DNA of 64,000 bases from Chrysomallon squamiferum (Eukaryota > Mollusca > Gastropoda > Neomphalida > Peltospiridae): the NCBI GenBank assembly GCA_012295275.1, contig CM022679.1, forward strand, positions 5,991,157 to 6,055,156, given 5' to 3'. Below the pieces are notes generated by a model, which saw nothing but the letters and a program-made list of their open reading frames with translations, ran no database searches and was not told the origin of the DNA. The stretch's first letter is position 1, and every line of letters starts with the position of its first letter. The translations under genes and the position numbers were made by a program. Shown in pieces: positions 38,034 to 52,509 of the stretch.

Positions 38034-40851
38034 GGTGGGGCATAATTCGTCTTTGGCTAGTTTATTAGGAAGTAGAACAGTTTGATAGTCACAAGGGGAC
38101 ACATTTTTTATTTCCTGTAAACACACAAAATGTATATAGAAAAGATGTACTAAAAACAAAATGTTTGGTGTGAAGCAAACCCTACAAAATAGATTACAAA
38201 CATGAATGAATTAAAAATCAAATCACAGTTTTGGAATATTATTTGTGTAGTCTTGGTATCACAGGAAAAATCTATGTAAAACTGTATTTGAATATAAAAT
38301 CACTTAGACAATTGAATCAGTATTTTTCTGCTTAGGAAAGAAAAAATATATAATAAAATGTAAAGTTAGTTAATAATTAATACATTTATTCTATTGGTTT
38401 ACACTTTTAATCAGAAAAATGAAAGAAAAAGGAAAACCAGTGTAGAGATGCAGTTATATAAAATGAACTATGATATAATAAAAAAAAAAAAAAAAAAAAA
38501 GCATTGTATCTAAGCATTGTAATTATATCTCACTAATGAAAAATATCTTTTTTTAAAACCCCATAAATTTTCCCCAGTTTGAATTATAATTGATGTGAAA
38601 CTGGTTAGTGACAACTCCACTAATTTAACATTTACTCAGAAAACTATAAAATAACTTAAATTCTATGATCCAGTTGATCAGTAACAATCAGTTTAGGATA
38701 CTGGCTAATTATAACAGGGCTTGAGTTGTTCATTTTGTAACATTATATATATGTGAAGTTGTAGTGGAATTAACACTACAGAATTAGTATTGATTTCAGT
38801 TTATTAACTGTATGTAAATATTTAATGTAGAAATAAGACATAGATGCATGTGTCATCATTTCACTGAAATCACTTAGACAATTTTATACTGAAAAATAAT
38901 ACATAAAGAACATCAACTTTATACTGAGAAATAAAAAATATTAACTACATATTGAAAAGTAATACAAAAAGATGATTCAAGATTTTTAGTAAGATAATCT
39001 TGGCAGAAAGTTAATTTTGTGAAATATGTAGTCACTATATACTCAAAATTATACTCACATATGTATTCTTGACTACTTAAATGTAATTTATATGCTGTTA
39101 ATTATTATTAAAATTGATCATTGTACATTATTCAGAATCATAACAGTATTTCACAAAATAAAAATAAAAACAAAATTTCAGTTGTTTGTTGTTTATTTGA
39201 TTGTTAATGTAATTTTACAGATTACTTCACTGATAGTTTTTGTGACATTAGAATGAATTGATGAAACAAGTGAAATCGTAAAGTTTTTCACTGGCTGTCT
39301 TTACATACTGCAGATGTTGTTATTTTCCAGTTCTAACGAGATTACTTTATAAAAAAAAAGGCCTCAATTCAAATCAGTAAGAATGGATTCTTCAGTGATG
39401 GCAGCCAATTTCTTTTTATCAGTATAATTATATAACAATTTACTGAGTATTAAAATAATAAAATGGCTTCACTCATTAAATATCCATTCCTTTATTCAGT
39501 TTTGATTAAGCTAATATAAATATTCTTTGAGGTAACAGCATCTGAACAAACTTCTGCTATATATTAGTTGTTACCCTACAGGTGGGATGGTAAAAAAATA
39601 AAATATTAAATAAATAAATTAATTAATTAATAATAAAAATTTTAAAAAATTTAAATACCTTAACTGCTGGATTGGCTGTTTGGTAAGAAATATTTCACAG
39701 GGGTATAATGTTGAATAGGGTGACTGGACATCCTGCTTTTTGAAGGAAAGTCCTGCTTTGGAGCATTTCTGTCCTCAAGAAGGATGATAATTTGGGGTGT
39801 TTGGTGTTTGCATAAAATAAATTATAAAAAATGTAAATTCACATAATACATTAATATTCTTTTGAAACAGCTCATTAAGATAACAATAATTTCAGTTCAT
39901 TTTTGACCATTCTATAATTAATACCTTAATGTCGACTGTTTTTCTTTCTTTATTATCAGTAGGAGTATTATTATTATTTGATCATTTATTTTATTTGCAT
40001 TTACTTTTTAAATTATGAACCAAATGATTATTTCTGTGACTTTATGAAATCAAAAGTGAGACCAATAGAAATTCTCATTCTCAGATTCTGTTGAGCCTTT
40101 AAAAGGGCTGTTCTTGTTTTGGTCTCTCGATTCCAGCCTTTTCAAAAGATGATGTATGCTTGGATCCTCTTAGTCTTATTGGTATAAGATCTTTATTTAT
40201 ATTGTTACTGTGTTAGCAACAATACAAATAATGAAAGGGATCCTGTTACCATCATGTATTTGGTTATTATTATTTTTTGTTTCGGGATTAGGGATTTTTG
40301 ATGAGGGATTAGGGATTTTTGATGAGGGATTTTTGTATAAATGTCTCTTAAACAGGTGAATGGTTCACACAGTACAGTATGTCTTACTGGTAGTCTTGAC
40401 CATCTAAGACGGGGTGAATGACTTTATTTTCTCAGATTATATTTGTTTCCTTAAAAGTGATTTGTATATAAAATTACTTATAAGGAAGAGTAAAATGAAA
40501 CTTCACCAAACACAGGCAAATGTATTCTCAATGAATAACATCTGAAAGTCATATATCACAAATTAATACAACCCCCACCCAAAAAGTTAAATTTTTGCTA
40601 AAAACAGACTTCTCTTACAGTACAAGAGAAATGATTTATAATACAAAAAAATATATCAGAGACATTATATTTATTCATAAATAGCAGCTGTATAAAATAC
40701 ATGCAGGAATTAACGAAAAATCTCATCACTTGAAGGCATCTCTTAATAGCTTACTGCAGGATCTTATTTAAATAACAGTTATCAAGTTATGATTAAACAA
40801 TGCAGCACAATATGCACTGTATTCAGTGTTTATAGTTATTTAAAAACAGTA

Positions 40852-40853
<2 letters not shown>

Positions 40854-40916
<63 letters not shown>
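40854..40916. repeat. Long (AAT)n microsatellite
   Basis: About 20 uninterrupted AAT units, among the longest trinucleotide runs in the window, located 0.8 kb upstream of COPS3. Confidence 0.95.
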
Positions 40917-40920
<4 letters not shown>

Positions 40921-41692
40921 TAAAAAGCCCATTTACCATTATTTTTAAATGTGCTCAATTCCATAATCATAGTTAACACTGTAAATAAATGTTTGACTTA
41001 ATCATATTTAAAATACTCTAATAACTTTATTAACCTTGAAGCGAATATATATAAATTATATTATATAATAATATACCTATTATATGCAAATGTCAATCCA
41101 TACATGATACAATTTTTTTGTTACGTGTGTATAATAAATCTGTTTTTATTCTAAATTATAATTGTTGTTTTATTATATTTGTTTTTGTTTTAATTTATAT
41201 ACATGTTATTACTACAGCACTGTGGTGTAATGTAAATGGGGTTACATATTTTCCGAAACATATTCAGCTTCGTATTCGTTTTCGTTTCTTGACAATAACA
41301 TCATAAACATGAGATCTTTAATAAATAACAGAGAATCAGCAGGCATGTTTACCAGTTCAAAATGACTGTCAAACAATTAAGGTACGTTTATTCGCAATTT
41401 AAATCATATATAAGTTGCAGAGTATGCCTTTCTCTCACAGTCTTCGAATTTCAAGTAATATATGAGGTAGCTCTTACGATCTCATAGTATTATGACAAGA
41501 ATTTTTAATAAGTCGCTTGTATATAAATGTATGTAAAGAAATAAATAGTTTTGTTAAAATAAATCGACAGAATTTATCTTATTTTTTAATTATAAATACT
41601 AACGAATTATGAGTATGTTTTCTGTTTATTATTTTATTTAGAAAAGAAAGTAAATAGATTTTTGTTTGATACAAGCGAACGAAGAGATCAAA

Positions 41693-44600
41693 ATGGCTAC
41701 TGCATTAGAGCAGTATGTGAACACGGTTCAAACTTTGTCATCACAGGGTAATTTGTGTTTTATGTACTTAAAAAAAGAGGAACGAACACAGTTTCTTTTT
41801 GCATTTATATCTATCTGATGATATTTTAAATATATTTTATTTTCATTAGAGCTGTTAAAAATAATTAATCAATCTTCGATGGAAAGAGTAGTTGATTAGT
41901 CATATTTAGTGATTAGCAGATTACTGACTGAAAGATCAAGGCGAGAGTAGAATTGAAATCAATAACTTTTTACATTTTATAGTAGAATATATGTCTCTCA
42001 GTTTATAGAAACTAAGCTAGAAAAATACAGACGTTAAAAACGAAGGAAGTAATTAGACAAACAATTATTTATAACTTGCATCATAATCTTGACATCACAT
42101 GGGATAAATTTGGGGTAAAATCCGTCTGCGCTGCAGCTAATAGTAATAATACTAGAATAGTGTTACCAACATATTTCCTTTATAATTAATGATGTGACTC
42201 TTAACCATGCAATGGTAAATAGATAACTGTTCTATTACAACAACAATCATTGTAATTACTACTACTAATAAAATTAATGATAATGTGGAAATGTAAACTA
42301 ATACTGTTACAGTTAGAATTGTGTAACTTTTCTGAACTAACATTTTTTTTTTTAATTAATTAATTAATTATTATTATTATTATTTCAGGTAACTTTACTC
42401 AGCTGTGTGAGTTTATTAGTAAAAGTGCTGAGGTTTTAACAAAGAATGCTGCTCATCTTGATAATGTGCTGGCAACTCTGGATGTACAGCAGCATTCACT
42501 TGGCATTCTTGGAATTTTGTAAGCATCTTTTCTGATAAATGATTTTAAATCACTTTTACTTTTTTCTTTTTTTTAAAGATTTAGATTTTATGTATCTTGG
42601 GAATGCATTTAAAGATTATGTAAACAGACATATTTCAATTATTTAGAAAAACAAATGTTTATATTATCTTTTAGAAAATTTATTTAGTTTATTTTGTTTT
42701 ATTCTTGTGTTCACAATGGAGTTAGCTTATTTAATAATACAATGCAATATGAGTATATTAATGTTTTACTGAATAATGTTTTTTACTAAATAATTATTTT
42801 GCTATAGAGAGTGTTAACTTATTAATTTTAATTTGCTGATATACAAAAATTAAAGTTAAACTAAAATAGTATTCCTTTTAGTAATTAAAGCTATTTTAAT
42901 TTCAGATGTGTAAAATACAATCTTCCTCACATCCCTGATTTTGAGACACTGTTTGTTCAGACACAAGAGTTTATTGTGACATGCAATGGAGAACAAGTTA
43001 GATATGCCACAGACAGCTGTAAGTTACTGAGTTTATTAACAGATTATATTACACAAGGTTAATATCTGAACATAACCAGTCTGGACTTGTATGAAAAAAG
43101 TTCAGTAAAATTAGTAAAATACTATATATTTAAAGAAGAAATTTTCCCTAAATTAATATCCATCCCTTAAGTTAGCAGCCTGACAAAACTTTACTAAAAA
43201 AATCTTTAAATAGTATATATGTATCCATCTTGTTTTATGCTGTATTGATCCAGACATTCAGTTATAATTATTGCTAGTGTGTGATGATGTCAAATTATTA
43301 TTATTATCTTTAGTTTAATATTTCCATCAACCTCTACTAAATGTTAAAAGTTAGCTATTTTTGGGGGGGATCTTCAAACCAAACTGTAATTAATAACTAT
43401 TTACATTTGATTTTTCATTTTTGAAAGTTGTTAATGGATTATAAAAAATATTATTCTATATTTTTTAAAACAGTTGCTGATCTTTGCCACAAATTTACCC
43501 ACAATCTAGTAGAGAAAAAACAAGTAAGTGATCAATAAAACTTTGCATAAAGACATCTCTTCTAATATCTCCAAATATATTACTACTTCAGATATACATA
43601 GTATACCAAATCTTTTCTTTACAAAAATCATTCACAAAAACAACTTCTGTTATTTGTGTCCAAATATTTTTTCACTAAATGTTAAATATTAATGCTTTAG
43701 TAGTTTTTCTAATAAACTTTGTATTTGCATATATATATATATTTTTGTTTTTAATTGTTTAGGCTCTTCGAGGTATAGCAATCCTCACAAAAGCTATACA
43801 AAAAATACAGCTGTTTCCCAGTCAGTTGACATCAATTCATTCAGATCTTTGCCAGGTATATTTATTGTATTTTAATTTTTATTACATTATTTAATATCCC
43901 AAATTATGCTTAAAACATATACAATATGATGTCGAATAAGTTAAATAAAATAAAATACTATGTATTTGTAATTGTACAGAATATATATATATATATATAC
44001 TTCTCAGAAAAAAGAAATAAAATTTATTCATCAACTTACACCTCAACTGTGATTCATATTATATTTATTTGTGTGGTTAGTTTTATAATATTTATAAAAA
44101 TAATAACAGAACTTACTTTTAGGCAATGAGTGGCAAATTTTTATCATAATGATTCAAATTTAATTTTCCAGCTGTGTCTTCTGTCTAAAAACTTGAAACC
44201 AGCTCTTCAGTTTCTTGACAGTGACATCACAGATCTTAGCAGAGAGGTTGGTTTTTTTGCAGTCAAACTACATTACATATTTACTTATAATTGACATGTC
44301 TTGAGATGTCCGTGAAAATAATTATTTATGTATATAAAGCTATAACTTAATAATTAGGTTAGGTAAAACTGAGATCACTTTGAAATAGTATAATCTAAAT
44401 AAACGTATAATTTTAAAACAAGATTTTGCTGAACTATATTTATAACTGGTTTGCTGCTCAGATCAATGGTTAGGGCTTCTAATGTCACAGATAAAATTAT
44501 TTTTTGTTTTGACAGTATGATACTAAATAATTTACTTGACGTGTTAGTTTACTGATATATTTCATACGAATATTTTGTTTTTACCAGGGTGGACAGTATG

Positions 44601-47600
44601 ATGCAAAGGACTTTCTGTCATATTTTTACTATGGTGGCATGATCTACACAGCTCTAAAACAGTACAAACGAGGTCTTTACTTCTTTGAAATTGTAAGTAC
44701 TTGACAGCTAACATAGTTACATGCAAACAAAAATTAACCAGATTGCACTTAGCATAATGATAATTTATATTGTTTAAAACATTTATTTTGTTGTAATCAT
44801 GTGTTCTTTGTTCTCACATGAGATTAAACATTTATTAATTTATTTTGTTAATGATCTTGGAAGATTTAAAAATAAATATTTTGTTTCACTTAATGTATAA
44901 TGCAATTATTTCAGGCTGTCACCACACCAAGTATGGCTGTTAGTCATATTATGATGGAATCCTATAAGAAGTTTATTCTACTTGCTCTTATTGTCCATGG
45001 CAAAGTAAGTATTCTGTCATTGTCTTGGTATTTGTAAAGGTATAGAATTTAGTTGAGACAAACTTTATCTCACCATGACAGTTTCTGTTATGAGGTGTTG
45101 GTTTTAATTATTTGCTTTACCATACCAAAATATAGTTAATCATTATCAATATATTCAGCCAAAGCATTTTCATTTTCTTCTTAACATTTTATCTCCATCT
45201 TTCTTTAATCAGAATCAGAAATAGAAAATAATAGTTTAATTTTAAATAATTTTGAGCTGATTTTCTTTATACTAGTGACAGCAGATGTTGCAGTTTTAAT
45301 ATTAACTATCACTGACAAACAAGTTACAAATATAAAATAATAATAACCATATTGCTGATATCACTACTGACACTTTCACTTTTTCCTTCAGATACCAAAT
45401 CTTCCCAAATACACTTCACAAGTGGTCCCAAGATATATAAAGGTAATTTCATAGCATATATTTTATTATTGCATGATTTGTGACTGGTGATTATAGTGAG
45501 TAATATGCATTTTATTTCATCTTTCATGTATAATTAAATTATTATGTACAAAAGTGTAAATAATAATAAAGGTAATTTCAAAACATTAATAATGATATGC
45601 ATGAGAAACTGTTACATCATTATGAAGTTATTTGATAAACAGATAGGTAATTTATAAGAACTATATATATTTTTCAATTTTGTTTTCGTTTTCAGCCATT
45701 GTGTCAGGCCTATCATGATCTTGCCAATGCTTATGGAACAAACAATCCAACAGAACTGCGAGCTGCAGTGTCTAAAAACACAGAGGTTTACAACAGGGTA
45801 AATAGTTACACAGTTTATTTGGCCATTCTCTTTTACCTTTTTGCTGATCATTTAAAAATGTTTAGCTGTTTTATTCTTCAGTACACAAGACAATATAACT
45901 TTGTCTGTGTAGGTTTTAAAATCAAGTGATATTCATTCCAAACAAATTTCTTTGTTTATTGCTTGCTTTACTTTACATTAATTAAAAAGAAAGTTGTCAA
46001 GTCTTGGTATGGTGTAAAGGTAGCAATATGTTACATAATTTAAATATGATTTTTTATTTTTTTCAGGACACAAATTATGGTCTAGTTAAGCAGTGTGTTA
46101 CATCAATATACAAGAAAAATATTCAGAGGCTGACAAAGGTATTTTATCTTTTAAAGTCTTCTTGGATTAAATTTTGACCGGTGTTTTGAATCTGATTTTC
46201 AGCAAAAATTATTGAACGTTTATTTTATTTTAACCTCAGTTGCTGATTAAATGTGCACATTAAACAAAAAAGAAAAACCTGTTAAGTGTTTTACTTTTTC
46301 TTTTGTTTTTATGTATTTAGAACATGAAACAATATTCTATATATTCTCATTACACAAATATATGATTTAACAAACCTATTTGTCTGTATTTGACATATAT
46401 TTAATCAAATTAATTTTTTCAGATTGGAAATTAAAATAAATAACTGTGTTGACTAAAATCTAGATTCAGTTAAAAATGAAAAAATTAGGTTCTAAGCATG
46501 ATTAGGTTTAAACAGATTTCAATGCATATATCAATATGTTTTTTGTCTGTCTATATCAATCTCTATCTATGTAAATGTGTGTGTGTGTGTTTTTTTTTCT
46601 ATCTTTAAGTTAATAATGTTATTATGTTGTTTTTCTCTTTCTTTCAGACATTCCTTACTTTGTCACTAACAGATATGGCCAACAGAGTTCAGCTGTCTGG
46701 ACCTAAAGAAGCAGAAAAATATGTTTTACACATGGTGAGCAGTTGTAAACAGTTTTGTCTTAAAGTAATTATAGTACAAGTTTGCTTCCTTGTGATTTTT
46801 TTGTTTTTATGGATTAATGATTATATAGAAAGTTTCTTTTAATGTTGTGGAAATATTTATTTATGTTAAAGTGTATATGACAAATTACCAAAATATATTT
46901 TGTAAAATTCAGATAGTTTATACATTATTTCTTAGATATCAGATGTTGATAATAATTAATGAACAGTAAAATAATAACATAAATATACCTGAAAACATCT
47001 ATGTGAAATGTCACAGTAAATTTTTTTTTTATTTTAAACAAAATACATCCTTTGTGCATTCCCTAAGGGAATTAATTAATAATAATAATAATAATAAAAA
47101 ACTTTCAAATTTAATTAGCCTATTAAATAGTCCATACTGATTTTTTATTATTATTATTTATTAATTTCATCATTATTAAATTTGTTTTTTATAAAAAAAA
47201 AAAAAATTCTCACAAAGAATATCATTCATATTCAAATGGGGAAAACATTACATTATTTATTTAATTTCTTTTTTAAAAACATCAGATTGAAGATGGTGAA
47301 ATTTTTGCCACAATTAATCAAAAAGACGGTATGGTTCGTTTTCATGACAACCCAGAAAAGTATAATAGTTCTTCCACATTACTACAGGTGGATCAAGAGG
47401 TAAGGAATGCATTAATAATAACACACTTTTAACCTAACTTGAATTTTAGTAAATATTATAAGTTTTGCTTTGGGTATAACATTCTTTGAACTTGTAGCAA
47501 AAGTGTATGGTCTTCACAAACTACTTTCACAGAATGATAGTGTTAACATTAAATAAACCTAATATATAAACACATGGACCTATCAGTGAAAATTAAATTT

Positions 47601-48136
47601 TAGGCATCTTGTATTTACTTGTCTTTGCTCTTTTCGCACCTAAAGCTATGTACTTAACAAGTCCATATAGAATCATTTTATTTTTTAGATGCAAAAATGT
47701 ATGCAGCTGGATGAAAAATTAAAAGAAATGGACAGAGAAATCTCAGTAAATCCACAGTATGTTCAAAAGGTAATGCTTTCTTAATCACTGATCAACTGTA
47801 CCATTTAGATATTATAAAAGAAAAAGCTATCACTAATTTCTCATTACAGCTTGTATCTCCTGTCTGGTTCATCAGAGGCTTTAGTGTGTGTTTTTATTTC
47901 TGTATAATGTTGATAAATATAGACCCAGTACTGACAATAGCAGATTATTTCTGTCATATAATCATTCAGAGAATTTTTTAAAAAGAAAGAATTTAACTTA
48001 ATAATTACTGTTCGTGTTAATATTATTATGTCAAGAGTGGTTAAGCAAATATTTATTCACTTTAAAATTTATCTTTCAGAGTTCTAGTTCTCATGAAGAT
48101 GATTTACCAGGTTCATCAAAAGGCCAAGGTTACTAA
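41693..48136 (+). CDS. COPS3: COP9 signalosome complex subunit 3
   Basis: Fifteen coding exons: 41693-41747, 42389-42518, 42906-43018, 43474-43523, 43763-43855, 44172-44246, 44588-44692, 44915-45004, 45392-45442, 45696-45797, 46067-46138, 46648-46734, 47286-47399, 47689-47769, 48080-48136. They total 1275 nt, 424 residues, essentially the length of human CSN3 (423). Recognisable stretches are the N-terminus [29 protein letters not shown], the [21 protein letters not shown] segment, and the C-terminal [20 protein letters not shown] of the PCI/winged-helix module, which spans about 200-365. CSN3 is a scaffold subunit of the eight-subunit COP9 signalosome, which removes NEDD8 from cullins and so regulates CRL ubiquitin ligases in nucleus and cytosol. 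The start has no in-frame competitor and matches the family. The polar tail ([17 protein letters not shown]) follows the helical C-terminus. It is intact, with no odd residues seen. Confidence 0.97.
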
Positions 48137-48687
48137 AGCAATGAACAGAAATTATTAATTTATACAATGTTATGAAGTGACAGTAAATAAAATACCAGTG
48201 TTTGTGATAATATTAGAAAGGGAAAAATACTGACTTGATAAAACATTGTAAATTGTTCGGTGCAGTTTTCACCTGCCACAGATGATATGAAATATCTTGT
48301 CAGACAGTGATGTAAATGTTCCAAAACATTTAATCTTATGGTTTTATCCTTAAGCCCTTCAGCTGAAAAAACAAAAATGTGCATCCTCCGATAAAATTAG
48401 TTCTTAAAGCTTTTTGCTTTATTTTTGTAAATGAAAAGCTTGTAAAAAAAATAAAAAAAAATAAAAAAAATAAGTAGAGCTTTGTATCAGTGGTAAATTC
48501 TATGAAATAATTCCAAAGGATTAGTGTTTTTTGTTCTTTTGCAGCCCATAAAATACAAAGTATAATAAATGTTTGAAGGTATTTGGTTTTTGGAGGCATT
48601 GGAGATATATAAAGTATTATGAATTCACATTATTAAGTTTTAAGGGGTAATTGCAAATACAGCATTTGATGTAGGACGGAACTATCA

Positions 48688-48693
48688 AATAAA
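48688..48693 (+). promoter_or_regulatory. Candidate polyadenylation signal of COPS3
   Basis: AATAAA about 550 bases past the COPS3 stop. An earlier hexamer at about 48185 is also possible. Confidence 0.3.
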
Positions 48694-50445
48694 AGAAATT
48701 TTAATGTCATTGATATTTATTTAAATTTTGGTGGTCAGAACTAGCCTTTAGATCTTGGACATATTGAAGCAAATGATCAGTGAATTGTCATAAATGTACT
48801 AAAATGTGTTATACAAATTACATTACATTTACAGAATTATATAATATTGCAGTAAAAACATTCACATAATAATTAATTTCTGTGAGACATACGGAACATT
48901 TCACTTTCATAAGCTGTTGGCTGCATTATAATTAACTGCACTGATTTAAGACAAAGAAATAATTATAAAGACACATACAAAATTATTATAACTGTTTTAG
49001 GAAGCATCTAATGATGTATGTTGGTCTGTATAAATATAATTGCTTTTTGATGAAACACTATCTTGCCAAAATGTAGTCTTTATATACCTGTTTTTCCTGG
49101 GTCGTATTTCATTATTGAAACTGTATTAACAATCAGAATAATCTTCAAATCAGTAAAAACAACATTTGGAAAAAAGTATGACATATCAACTCTCAGTATG
49201 AAACAATATATAATTCATTGATCAACAGCTTACTAATTTAAAGAAATGATAGTTTGACCGATATATCTCTACCATCAACTGTCAGAAGTGATTACAATTT
49301 AGGGTTTTCTGTAATTTCCTTGTTATAAAAGAAATGTATTTCATTATGAGAATGCTCCTTAATCTGTTCAGAAATATTTGCTTTAGAATGTTTATATAAC
49401 ATTCATTTAATTCTGTTAACATATGATTCTTAAATAATTCAACAATTACTGCCATCTGGTTTTTTTGTTTGTCCTTTTTCTCAGGTCCTGGTAACAAAAA
49501 GAGCAATTATTCAGCTATCAGATGATACAAAATGATACAAAATGTGAAATATGCTAGTGTAAATAAAATGGAGATTTATATTTTACTGTAATTATTTTTC
49601 TGTCAGTTTTGTCATAAAAGATAAAAATCATTATAATTTGGAGGCGTTTTTCTTATTCCTCCACAAATTAGTGTTATCAATAGACATGATATACATTAGC
49701 CTGTCTTTAGGAAGTTGCATGTAAAGGATTATTTGCTACTAATCAGAAAGAGCAACCCATTTTATGTTAGTAGTGGGATTTCTCTTTTATCCAACAACTA
49801 TCATATGTGACTTCATGATTATAACAACAGATTGAAAATGTTTTGACTGTATAATTAAATAAGAATACTACTTCTATTCTTTCTTTACCTGGAATAACTC
49901 TACTTGATAAATGTTTAACATTAAAATTATCTCCTTACTCAGGAAACATAAAATTATTTCCACTACACGTTTTCAAATAACACTTAAAATTAAACAGTAG
50001 CACAAAATTTGCACACCACAGCCTATTAGATTATCTGACACATTATTCCAAGTTTGATTTCAAAATCAGTTTCCATGTATGTGACATGAAGAAAGATTTT
50101 CAAGGGTTGTGTAACGAACAGCATGAAATCGAAAATGCATTGTAACCAATTCAGATATTAATTTCACATTGTATAAAAGGTTTATACAAAAATTAATCAA
50201 AATCTAAATCAAAATCTAAATTTTTAAATGAAATTGGGGGTGGAAAAGCTCAGAAATTACAGTAATGCTTTTTTTAAATAATATTTAATGAATATAACTT
50301 TTTATGGTAATAATTTACTTAAATCTCACATCAATGAAGATTTAAGATTTTTCATCAAAAATCTTTATCAAAAATACCTCTGCTGTTTATACAGTCTCAT
50401 CAAACAGTTACAGAAGAAATTAACAAAATATTTTTAAAAATTGTA

Positions 50446-50451
50446 TTTATT
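50446..50451 (-). promoter_or_regulatory. Candidate polyadenylation signal of the AROS-like gene
   Basis: AATAAA on the minus strand about 107 bases past the AROS stop codon at 50558. Confidence 0.35.
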
Positions 50452-50557
50452 ATTTCTTTGTTTTTTAAATATTATTATTATTTTTTTTTTTTCTTATTGA
50501 TTGCTGTAAAATGTGTCACAGTAATAAATAAAGGGAAAAAAATATGAAGCATCTGTG

Positions 50558-52509
50558 TCAAGAAAAGTTGTACTCTTGTTCAAATTTCTCAAAGTCTTCG
50601 TCAGTAAAAACAGATTTCTCTTCTGGTTTCATCTCCTTTATTTTGCCTCTTCTGTGAAGTCTTTCATGCTGGTCTAAGATCTGAAAAAAAATTATTAAAA
50701 AAATTAGTAAGAACAATTTCACTTTTAAAATACTTTACTACTTGATGTCATTGTGGGTTTACCTTACAATTGGTACATAGTGCTCAAAATTTACTTGAGT
50801 GAGTGTAAAACATTTTCAAATAACCTTACATAATAACTGTATCATAGGCAGGCAACAAAGACTTGTGGATTGAAGCCCATAACAAATGTGTTTAAGCAAT
50901 TTTTACTGAAATTAAATTTGGTGCATTCAGACATTCTGTGAATTCTCATTCATTTGTTTGCCAGGCAGTTACCAGCATAATGGTGCTATATTATTTGTAC
51001 TATTTTGTCTTTTTGGCTTCATTATACTCTTGGAAACTGGATATATAACAGCACTGTGACCTAACAATACTGAAATGTGTATGTATATGGTGCAAATATG
51101 TTTCTTATGTAAGTAATAAATCGTCCTACAATTTTTCAGTTTTAAATTTTATAATAATAATAATAATAATTATAATTCTACCAAAATAAATTATTTTATT
51201 ATTTCCAGTTTTTAGCTGTATTTTAGCAGCAATAACAATGTCAAATAATGTGGCAAGATTAAGCTTTTTAAGGAATTCGTCAAGTCATTTCAGCATTTTA
51301 CTTTCTGTGTGGTCTGGCATTTTTAAGTAATTCTGCAATATTTAAAACAATTTATTTATTAATAATTGCTTGATTTAAAAACAAACAAAAAATTCCTATT
51401 CAAGTATTTACTAAAATCATATTAACTGCTTCATAATTAAATTGTTTAATAATTTATGTTTTTCTCACCTTTTTTAATAAGCAATAATATATTATAATAC
51501 ATGTAATATCTAACACAAACATATTTAAATATTTTCATACCTATAGCAGTACAACTTATTGGATTTGGCTAGACAGGATCAAATTCTTACTTTTTTAGCT
51601 TGATCTGCTTCAACTTTTCCCGAACCTGACAACTTCTGCAGCATAGTGAGATTATATTCTGTAAAATCCCCCTGTTGACTTTCTCTGTATTTTTCTGAAA
51701 ATCATTATTCTGTAATTTATTATCATTTCAGCAAAAAACAACTCTGAAAACATTTCTGTATCTGAACTATAATCAGAAAACAAGAAATTAACAACCATCT
51801 TAAGAGAAAATGCCTTTCTTATTAAATCATATGAATACATATTTTTACTGCAAACTTTCATGTAAATTTCTTACCAGATTTCAAATGCATGGATATCATA
51901 AAATAATTAATTAAAATATAATAGTTACCCACAAACTATTCCTTGAAATACCATAATATAAAGAAATCACACACAACACACACATCTGAAGTTAATTTGG
52001 TAAATCAATATGCTTTTGGAGTAATATTAATAAAACTACTAACTGAATAACAGAAACTCACCAATTAGTGATTTTGTTTCTTTTGTTGATTTTCTTTTCT
52101 GGTTTCTCTGTTGTTTCTGTAATCTACGTTGCTCTTTCCACAGACCAATATTTTTAGTGCTGGTTATCTTCATTTCATTAACTGATTTCTTCTTTTTCTT
52201 TGGATCTGATGCATCTATTTTATCAACACAAGGCGACAACTTGTCAAAAGTAATATGAAACTGGAATCTACACATTTTAAATTTAATTTCTTTAAAATAT
52301 AATTATATTAATATAATTCTGTTTCTTCATAATTATTTAAGATGATTTTAAGATTTATTTTTATTTTTTAAGCTCCAAGGCTCTAAAAATTAAATTGAAC
52401 ATTTTAATATTGTTTTGTTTACAAAAACAGCAAAATAACAGTTTACTACACCTGTTTTTAAATCGTCTTCATAGAGCTGTAAACATTTTTTCAGTACTGC
52501 AGATGACAT
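50558..52509 (-). CDS. RPS19BP1: Active regulator of SIRT1 / RPS19-binding protein 1-like
   Basis: Four minus-strand exons: 52509-52447 (donor uncertain by three bases), 52260-52062, 51658-51591 and 50680-50558. They total 453 nt, about 150 residues, against 136 in human AROS. The start MSSAVLKKCLQLYEDD resembles the family's MSAALLRRGLELL. The last exon ends SVFTDEDFEKFEQEYNFS, matching the conserved VFTEEDFQKFQQEY signature of AROS. The middle is very basic (KKKKK, WKEQRRLQKQQRNQKRK), suiting a nucleolar/nuclear protein. Family members bind the small-subunit protein RPS19, take part in small-subunit biogenesis and in mammals stimulate SIRT1. Exon 1 may end at 52450 (GGT/GTAGTA) or 52447 (GTA/GTAAAC), both in phase 0, giving 149 or 150 residues. 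A longer frame opening at 52275 (MCRF...) is excluded because the N-terminal exon fits better. The gene is divergent from ARL6IP1. Confidence 0.85.

Larger units (their letters stand above)
37826..41692. other. Intergenic region between the minisatellites and COPS3
   Basis: AT-rich DNA with a 29-base poly-T (38005-38033), a poly-A (about 38480-38499) and a long (AAT)n (about 40854-40916). At about 40285-40336 there is a 22-bp repeat, GATGAGGGATTAGGGATTTTT, in two to three copies. A more balanced segment lies at about 39700-39800. The last few hundred bases should contain the COPS3 promoter and leader. No gene was recognised on either strand. Confidence 0.6.
48137..50557. other. Convergent intergenic region, COPS3 and AROS 3' flanks
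   Basis: It contains the COPS3 3' UTR on the plus strand (AATAAA candidates at about 48185 and 48688) and the AROS 3' UTR on the minus strand (AATAAA candidate at 50446-50451). The remainder is AT-rich with no recognisable gene. Short minus-strand frames at 48160-48599 and 49282-49506 look like chance. Confidence 0.65.

Noticed and set aside
45612..45851. Minus-strand frame opposite COPS3 exon 10
   Set aside because: Shadow of a well-supported coding exon with no recognisable product.
52261..52275. AROS start at the ATG in exon 2 (MCRF...)
   Set aside because: The upstream exon at 52509 encodes a family-like N-terminus and joins in phase 0 after an ATTCCAG acceptor, so this ATG lies in the intron.
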